A DNA stretch of 64,000 nt, taken from Candidatus Roseilinea mizusawaensis (GTDB lineage: Bacteria > Chloroflexota > Anaerolineae > J036 > Brachytrichaceae). The notes under the pieces are model-generated. The model saw nothing but the letters and a program-made list of their open reading frames with translations. It made no database searches and had not been told where the DNA came from. Both the position numbers and the translations under genes were made by a program. Every line of letters begins with the position of its first letter. Position 1 is the first letter of the stretch. The DNA is taken from the NCBI GenBank assembly GCA_016841965.1, contig JAEANN010000054.1, positions 62,001 through 126,000 on the forward strand, read 5' to 3'. Shown in pieces: positions 59,493 to 64,000 of this stretch.

Positions 59493-60551
59493 TCACACCT
59501 GGCAGGCGCGCAACCCGCGCTCAATGTCTGGCTGCTGCAACGCGATGCGCCGGCCGATGAAGATGACGAATTCGGCGCGCGAGGGGTCGCCGGCCGGGGC
59601 GAACACCTCGGTGCTGAAGCGGCGCGGCACAAAGTTGAACAGGCGCACAGCCGGCGAGTCTGTCAGGCGTATGAATCCTTTGGCGCGATACACATGCTGC
59701 ACCGCGCTGCTCTTCAGAAAGGCCGTCAATCGGTTTTCGTCGAGCGGCCTGTCGAGGTGGACAACAAAACTGTCGATCTCATCCTCGGACAGATGATCGT
59801 GAAAAGAGCGAAGAGCGGAGCTTGACGATTGCTTATGCTCATGCTCGTGCTCGTGATCGTCATGGTGATCGTGCGCCATCGTTCGCGCATTGATTTGCCG
59901 CTGCACGTCCTGCACCAGGGCGTCGATGTCCCGGCCGGCATGAGCAACCTGCGCGCCAAACAACACGTCGGGCGGCACATCACAATAAGAGGTGCGCAGG
60001 ATGGCGCACCGGGCGTTGAATTGCCGGATACGCTTCTCTGTGGCGTCCAGTTGATCGGGCGTGACCAGCTCGGCTTTGTTCACCAGCACGAAGTCGGCCA
60101 TGTAGACCTGCCACTCCACGGCCGAGGACAGCCGGGCGTACTGGGTGAACCGCTCAGCGTCGATCACGCACACCACCGAGTCGAGACGCAACGCAGGATG
60201 GTTCAAGCCGTGCAGGACAGCGGCCGGGTTTGCCACGCCCGACGACTCGACGATCAGCGCGTCGGGGTGGAGCTTATCGATGATCTGATCGACTGTTTGT
60301 TCGAACTCGCCCTTGATGGTGCAGCACACGCATCCTGACGACAGCCGGGTGATGGACAAACCGCCGTCGGTTTCCGTGCTCAGGATTTGCCCGTCGACAT
60401 CCATCTCGGCCAGATCGTTGATGATGAAGGCGAGGTTGCGCGTTTTCCAGTCGGTCTGCAACAGGCGGCGCAACAGGGTTGTCTTGCCGGCGCCCAGGAA
60501 GCCGGTCACGACGGAAAAGGCGGTGCGGGGAGGCGGCGTGGAAATGGTCAT
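59493..60551 (-). CDS. CobW/COG0523 GTPase, probable metal chaperone with His-rich linker
   Basis: The 352-residue protein has Walker A TGFLGAGKTTLL at about residues 16-27, the metal-binding GCVCCTIKGE (CxCC) near 77, the G4-type VLVNKAEL near 165 and a C-terminal CobW domain. Between them lies a His-rich stretch (MAHDHHDDHEHEHEHK) near residue 230, typical of zinc, cobalt or nickel chaperones. ATG 60551 is chosen because the frame before it runs through the tandem arrays. A second, shorter CobW-type GTPase lies 154 bp upstream. Zinc delivery under limitation is the best guess. Confidence 0.9.
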   Translation of the reverse strand: MTISTPPPRTAFSVVTGFLGAGKTTLLRRLLQTDWKTRNLAFIINDLAEMDVDGQILSTETDGGLSITRLSSGCVCCTIKGEFEQTVDQIIDKLHPDALIVESSGVANPAAVLHGLNHPALRLDSVVCVIDAERFTQYARLSSAVEWQVYMADFVLVNKAELVTPDQLDATEKRIRQFNARCAILRTSYCDVPPDVLFGAQVAHAGRDIDALVQDVQRQINARTMAHDHHDDHEHEHEHKQSSSSALRSFHDHLSEDEIDSFVVHLDRPLDENRLTAFLKSSAVQHVYRAKGFIRLTDSPAVRLFNFVPRRFSTEVFAPAGDPSRAEFVIFIGRRIALQQPDIERGLRACQV

Positions 60552-60583
60552 TGGTTTGCTTCGGGTGGCACGTAGTACGTGTT

Positions 60584-60618
60584 GCGTAGTGCGTAGTGCG
60601 TAGTGCGTAGTGCGTATT
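60584..60618. repeat. 7-bp tandem array, unit GCGTAGT
   Basis: Four perfect copies (60584-60611) and a fifth, GCGTATT. It lies 32 bp upstream of the CobW start on the minus strand. Confidence 0.95.
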
Positions 60619-60645
60619 GGACGGCGCGAGTTCGAATTGATCTGA

Positions 60646-60694
60646 AAATACGAGATACGAGATACGAAATACGAAATACGAAATACGAAATACG
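60646..60694. repeat. 7-bp tandem array, unit AAATACG
   Basis: Seven units: one AAATACG, two AGATACG, four AAATACG. It lies between the two CobW-type genes, 27 bp from the other array. Confidence 0.95.
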
Positions 60695-60705
60695 AAAACA
60701 CACCC

Positions 60706-61275
60706 TCACATCTGCATTGCGCTTCTGAGGGCCGGCATGGCCTCGACGGCGCGACCGATCTTCTGCGGCGCGGCGCGCGCCTCGAGCGCAGCGATGACTT
60801 CATCGAGCCGGGCCGGGTCGGTGCGGTCGGCGTTGACAACGAACCACAGGTCGGCGCTGGCAACCTGTCGCTCGGTGAGGTAATCCAACGGCCGGCCCAC
60901 ACGCGCCATGCGCTCGGCATCGGTCATGGTCACCAGATACGTTTGGTTGACCCAGCCATACAATTGGGCCAGGGTGATCTGCAATGCATCGGGGCTGGCT
61001 ACCGGCGAGCCTTCGAGGATCACTACATCCAGGGGCGGCTGTTCTTGCGCCCACTTCTTGAGCCTGGCGAAGAGGCCCATCGCCAGATCGCAACACACAC
61101 ACCCGCCGTGAATCTCGACCACATCGAGCGCCTCGGCACCAGAGGTAGTGAGCCGGCCGGGGCCATTGTGCAAGATGCGCACGCGCCGGCCCTCTTGTTG
61201 CAGCGCAGTTGCCAAAGCCACAATGGCGCTGCTTTTGCCGACGCGCGAGTAGCCGATGAAAGTGATCAATTTCAC
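60706..61275 (-). CDS. Short CobW-type GTPase (G domain only)
   Basis: The 189-residue protein has a Walker A GYSRVGKSSA near the start, IHGGCVCCDLAMG (CxCC) near residue 56, a Walker B-like DVVILEGSP and a VVNADRTD G4-like motif, but lacks the C-terminal CobW domain and the His-rich linker. It may be an accessory GTPase to the neighbour or a degraded copy. GTG 61275 is chosen as start; the open frame extends to 61425 through repeat DNA. No strong ribosome site is seen. Confidence 0.8.
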   Translation of the reverse strand: MKLITFIGYSRVGKSSAIVALATALQQEGRRVRILHNGPGRLTTSGAEALDVVEIHGGCVCCDLAMGLFARLKKWAQEQPPLDVVILEGSPVASPDALQITLAQLYGWVNQTYLVTMTDAERMARVGRPLDYLTERQVASADLWFVVNADRTDPARLDEVIAALEARAAPQKIGRAVEAMPALRSAMQM

Positions 61276-61350
61276 GAGCAGAATGATACCAGCCGGCGCG
61301 CGGGCAATCAGAACATTGTGTGCGGTTAATGTTAAACTGGCGTGCATCTG

Positions 61351-61465
61351 GCTACCCGACAGATTTTGAAAACAGCGACGGAAATCTGTCAGGTGGCTCC
61401 AGACAGGCTGGAAAGCCTGTCCCACATTTGGGTGAACGGGCGTCGTGAAAATCTGTCAGGTGGCT
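61351..61465. repeat. Dispersed repeat cluster with inverted arms, copy B
   Basis: An arm at 61351-61366 (ending GACAGATTT) pairs with 61382-61397 (beginning AAATCTGTC) with two mismatches. A second hairpin, GACAGGCT/AGCCTGTC, lies at 61402-61421. The 35-bp segment 61431-61465 matches 19579-19613 at 33 positions, so AAATCTGTCAGGTGGC occurs twice here and once at 19597. It lies between the GTPase and the channel gene, starting 46 bp upstream of the latter's leader. Confidence 0.9.
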
Positions 61466-61511
61466 TAGGCGTGCATCACACACCCGGCGCTGATCTGAAA
61501 CCGGAGGACTC

Positions 61512-63482
61512 ATGCAATCAGGCAAACCAAGCATCACCGTGCGAGACCGGTGGCGCTATTGGTTCGACAAAACCATGTCGCGCGGCACGCCGGCCCAGGT
61601 CGCGCTGCTGGCGCTCGCATCGCTGGCCATCATCACCCTCAGCGGCGCATTCGTCAGCCTGACCGGCGCTGCGCCTGAGGGCGGCGAACCGTCCAACTTC
61701 ATCGACGCCACCTGGAACAGCCTGATGCACGCCTTTGACCCCACTCGCGTCGACAACTACCCTGATTGGACCTTTCGCGGCATCATGGCGTTCGCCACGC
61801 TCGGCGGATTGTTCATCGTCAGCGCCTTTATCGGCATTCTCACCACCGGGCTGGACAACCGGCTGCAAAACCTACGGCTTGGCCGTTCGCGGGTGATCGA
61901 GCGCGACCACACGCTGATTCTGGGGTGGTCGCCCAAAGTCTTTCCCATTCTGTCCGAGCTTGTCATCGCCAAAGCCAATGAGCGCAAACCGCGCATTGTC
62001 GTGCTGGCCGAACAGGGCAAAGTGGACATGGAGGAAGAAATCCGCGCCCACATTGGCAGAACGGGACGAACCCAGATCATCTGTCGCACCGGCAGTCCCA
62101 TTGACCCGGTCGATATCGATATGGCCAACCCCGACGAAGCCTCGGCCATCATCATTCTGTCGCCCGATGGCGATGCTGACCCGGATGCCCAGGTCATCAA
62201 GTCGATCATGGCGCTGACGCGGGATGGCGCGCGCAAACGGGCGCGCAAAGCAGGCCGATATCGCATCGTGGCCGAGATCCAGGAAGAGCGTAATCTGAAG
62301 GTCGCGCGGCTGGTCGGCGGCGACGACGCGACGTTGATCCTGTCCGGCGATTTGATCTCGCGCGTGATGATGCACACCTGCCGGCAGCCGGGCCTGAGCG
62401 CGGTGTATACAGAACTGCTCGGCTACACGGGCAGCGAAATCTACTTCCGCGTCGAACCCAGTCTGGTGGGACGGACTTACGGCGAAGCGATCTTAGCGTA
62501 CGAGGATTGCAGCGTGGCCGGGCTGCGCAAACGGGGGCAGCCGGCGCATCTCAACCCGCCGGCCGACGCGCCGATCGAACCGGGTGACGAATTGATTCTG
62601 ATCGCTGAAGACGATAGCGCCACCCGCGCCGGCACGATCGCGTCGGCGCAAATCGACCTTTCGGCGCTGCGCGAACCGCACATTGCCTCTCCTGCGCCCG
62701 AAAGATTCCTGATCCTGGGTTGGAATGTGCATGGCCCCACCTTCCTTACGGAATTGGATCGGTTTGTCGCGCCCGGCTCCGAGGCGTTGGTGGTTGCCGA
62801 TCTGGGAAACGCCGAAGACGATGTGGCCGGGGTAGCCGGCAGTCTGGAGCGCCTGAGCGTGTCCGCTCAGGCCGGCGACACCACAGACCCCCTTGCACTC
62901 GAAGCGCTGGAGCTGGGGCGATTTGACCACGCGCTGGTGCTGTGCTACTCAAACCAGCTCGGTGTGCAGGAGGCTGATGCGCGCACCACCGTCACATTGC
63001 TGCACGTGCGCGAGATCATGCGCCAAATGTCTGGCGCAAGCGCGGGCGAGCACCAGCCGGCTTCCGGAGCCGGCTTCAACATCGTCAGCCAAATGCTCGA
63101 CCTGCGCAATCGCGAACTGGCCGAGGTAACTCGCGCCGATGATTTCATCGTCAGCGATAACCTTGTCAGCCTCATCCTGGCGCAAGTTGCGCAGGACCCC
63201 GGCCTGGCCGATGTGTTCGTCGATCTGCTGGCTGTAGAGGGGTCGGAAATCTATCTGGAGCCGGCCAGCGCATATGTCCAGACCGGCCGGCCGGTGAACT
63301 TCTACACGGTGTGCGAAGCAGCCCGCCGGCGCAACGAGACAGCCATCGGCTACCGGTTACACGCCCTGGCCGGTGACGCCACAAAGTCCTATGGCGTTGT
63401 GATCAACCCGCCCAAGTCCAAGCAGGTTACCTTCGGCAGTTTGGATCGCATCATCGTGCTGGCCGAAGCCGATGAGGCGTGA
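61512..63482 (+). CDS. CASTOR/POLLUX-type ion channel with RCK-like domains
   Basis: The 656-residue protein has two or three N-terminal membrane segments (near residues 28-50 and 92-112) with a pore-like stretch, then tandem NAD-binding RCK/TrkA_N-like domains: HTLILGWSPKVFPILSEL near 130 and FLILGWNVHGPTFLTEL near 395. This matches bacterial relatives of plant CASTOR/POLLUX. It probably conducts K+ or Ca2+ in response to a ligand. GGAGGA lies 4 nt upstream of ATG 61512. The preceding 236 bp contain the repeat cluster. Confidence 0.88.
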   Translation: MQSGKPSITVRDRWRYWFDKTMSRGTPAQVALLALASLAIITLSGAFVSLTGAAPEGGEPSNFIDATWNSLMHAFDPTRVDNYPDWTFRGIMAFATLGGLFIVSAFIGILTTGLDNRLQNLRLGRSRVIERDHTLILGWSPKVFPILSELVIAKANERKPRIVVLAEQGKVDMEEEIRAHIGRTGRTQIICRTGSPIDPVDIDMANPDEASAIIILSPDGDADPDAQVIKSIMALTRDGARKRARKAGRYRIVAEIQEERNLKVARLVGGDDATLILSGDLISRVMMHTCRQPGLSAVYTELLGYTGSEIYFRVEPSLVGRTYGEAILAYEDCSVAGLRKRGQPAHLNPPADAPIEPGDELILIAEDDSATRAGTIASAQIDLSALREPHIASPAPERFLILGWNVHGPTFLTELDRFVAPGSEALVVADLGNAEDDVAGVAGSLERLSVSAQAGDTTDPLALEALELGRFDHALVLCYSNQLGVQEADARTTVTLLHVREIMRQMSGASAGEHQPASGAGFNIVSQMLDLRNRELAEVTRADDFIVSDNLVSLILAQVAQDPGLADVFVDLLAVEGSEIYLEPASAYVQTGRPVNFYTVCEAARRRNETAIGYRLHALAGDATKSYGVVINPPKSKQVTFGSLDRIIVLAEADEA

Positions 63483-63524
63483 CAGGGTCTGGCATGACCT
63501 GACAGGCGCGACAAGCACACAACA

Positions 63525-63554
63525 AGCGGCGAGCGGGTTCAACCGCTCGCCGCT
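63525..63554. terminator. Hairpin between convergent channel and ABC ATPase genes
   Basis: A perfect 12-bp stem (63525-63536 with 63543-63554) around a 6-nt loop, 43 bp after the channel stop and 54 bp past the ATPase stop. On the minus strand it continues TGTTGTGTGCTT. It may serve both genes. Confidence 0.65.
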
Positions 63555-63607
63555 GTCATGAAAATGCTGGAGGTGCGAGGCGATGCGCGCAGTACGCGCG
63601 CGACAAC

Positions 63608-64000
63608 TCATCGAATGGCCTTCTCAGTCTGCTTGTCGAAGATGTGGAAGCGGTCCATGTTGAAGGCCAGACTGGCGGTGTTCCCCACGCGCAGTTTCGA
63701 GCGCGGGTCGACGCGAGCAAGGAACGACTTGTCCTTGGCGTTCAGATACAGGATCACTTCGTTGCCCATCAACTCGGTCACTTCCACTTTGGACTCGACC
63801 AGCGCCTGGTGAATGCCGGGCGGCGCGAATTCGGGATCGTGGACGTTTTCGGGCCGGATGCCGAAGATGACCTGAGTGCCTTTGTAAGGCTTGTACGGCT
63901 CGACGCGCTCGGCAGGAATTTTGACGCGGAAAGCGCCGGCGTCAACGTACATCTCGCTGTCGCTGCCGGTGAGCGTGGCGTCGAAGAAGTTCATCGACGG
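63608..64000 (-). CDS. ABC transporter ATP-binding protein, UgpC/MalK type (C-terminal part)
   Basis: Only the C-terminal 130 residues are inside the window; the start lies past base 64000. The visible part is the regulatory TOBE-like domain of sugar ABC ATPases: MNFFDATL, IFGIRPENVHDPEF and VTELMGNEVILYLN, with a final SLAFNMDRFHIFDKQTEKAIR-like strand pair. These energise uptake of sugars and glycerol phosphate by associating with two permeases. Its sugar role fits the GH127, glycosidase and isomerase genes elsewhere in the window. Confidence 0.88.
   Translation of the reverse strand, partial: PSMNFFDATLTGSDSEMYVDAGAFRVKIPAERVEPYKPYKGTQVIFGIRPENVHDPEFAPPGIHQALVESKVEVTELMGNEVILYLNAKDKSFLARVDPRSKLRVGNTASLAFNMDRFHIFDKQTEKAIR

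Overview
The window is dense bacterial DNA of roughly 60% G+C with about fifty genes in short operons on both strands. No rRNA, tRNA, CRISPR array, transposase or prophage gene was recognised. A fused nuoCD, a CASTOR/POLLUX-type channel, an Eis-type acetyltransferase, several sugar genes (GH127, clan-A glycosidase, DegT, Gfo/Idh), leaderless-looking promoters and a secreted enzyme ending in a FVPLV-type tail all suggest Chloroflexota (Anaerolineae-like). This is inference from gene content; no marker gene was compared.

Layout. 1-5.7 kb (minus): secA (cut by the window edge), an orphan AceE-like thiamine-diphosphate enzyme and fmt. 5.9-7.9 kb (plus): a Gfo/Idh/MocA oxidoreductase and a TIM-barrel sugar isomerase. 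7.95-9.7 kb: a decayed ABC exporter (two broken permease pieces, a possible adaptor scrap) beside an intact ATPase fused to a cyclic-nucleotide-binding domain. 9.7-14.4 kb: pirin, a PhyH-type dioxygenase, an Eis-like acetyltransferase coupled to a DegT aminotransferase. 14.5-19.5 kb: a four-gene minus operon (PSP1 protein, PIG-L deacetylase, HD-GYP protein, secreted glycosidase).

20-31 kb is an iron and iron-sulfur region: GNAT protein, ferritin, an Mrp-type ATPase without its usual CxxC, then dtxR <-> feoB-(Cys-rich small protein)-feoA-dtxR2, a Nudix hydrolase, and iscX-nuoB-nuoCD-nuoI ending in a strong terminator. Complex I is represented only by B, CD and I. 31.4-39.6 kb holds three signalling proteins on the plus strand: a 1213-aa membrane PAS histidine kinase, a 1157-aa REC-PAS-GAF-GGDEF protein, and a histidine kinase with a degenerate receiver. 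39.7-43 kb: a SufR-like regulator with a promoter placed for leaderless transcription, an A-type Fe-S carrier, a B12-binding radical SAM protein and two unknown small genes.

43-49 kb: an M29 aminopeptidase, a TSUP transporter, small membrane proteins, a 24-codon ORF with a perfect ribosome site followed at once by a terminator, an SDR, and a minus operon of NDUFA9-like epimerase, tiny membrane protein and SRPBCC protein. 49-53.7 kb (plus): mutS2, an AI-2E family membrane protein, a molybdopterin oxidoreductase. 53.7-61.3 kb (minus): a lipoprotein peptidase, GH127, and a run of two CobW-type GTPases, DUF3048 and DUF6265. The end carries a CASTOR/POLLUX-like channel and the C-terminus of a UgpC/MalK-type ATPase.

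The least explained signal is repetitive DNA. One family is a 12-bp GC-rich tandem unit (core CGGCGCRC) at four loci, twice reading in frame as (E/K)AAH. A second kind is degenerate 7- to 9-bp tandem arrays, each lying within about 55 bp upstream of a start codon. There are also a 35-bp dispersed repeat, small dispersed hairpins and a strong excess of the word GCCGGC.
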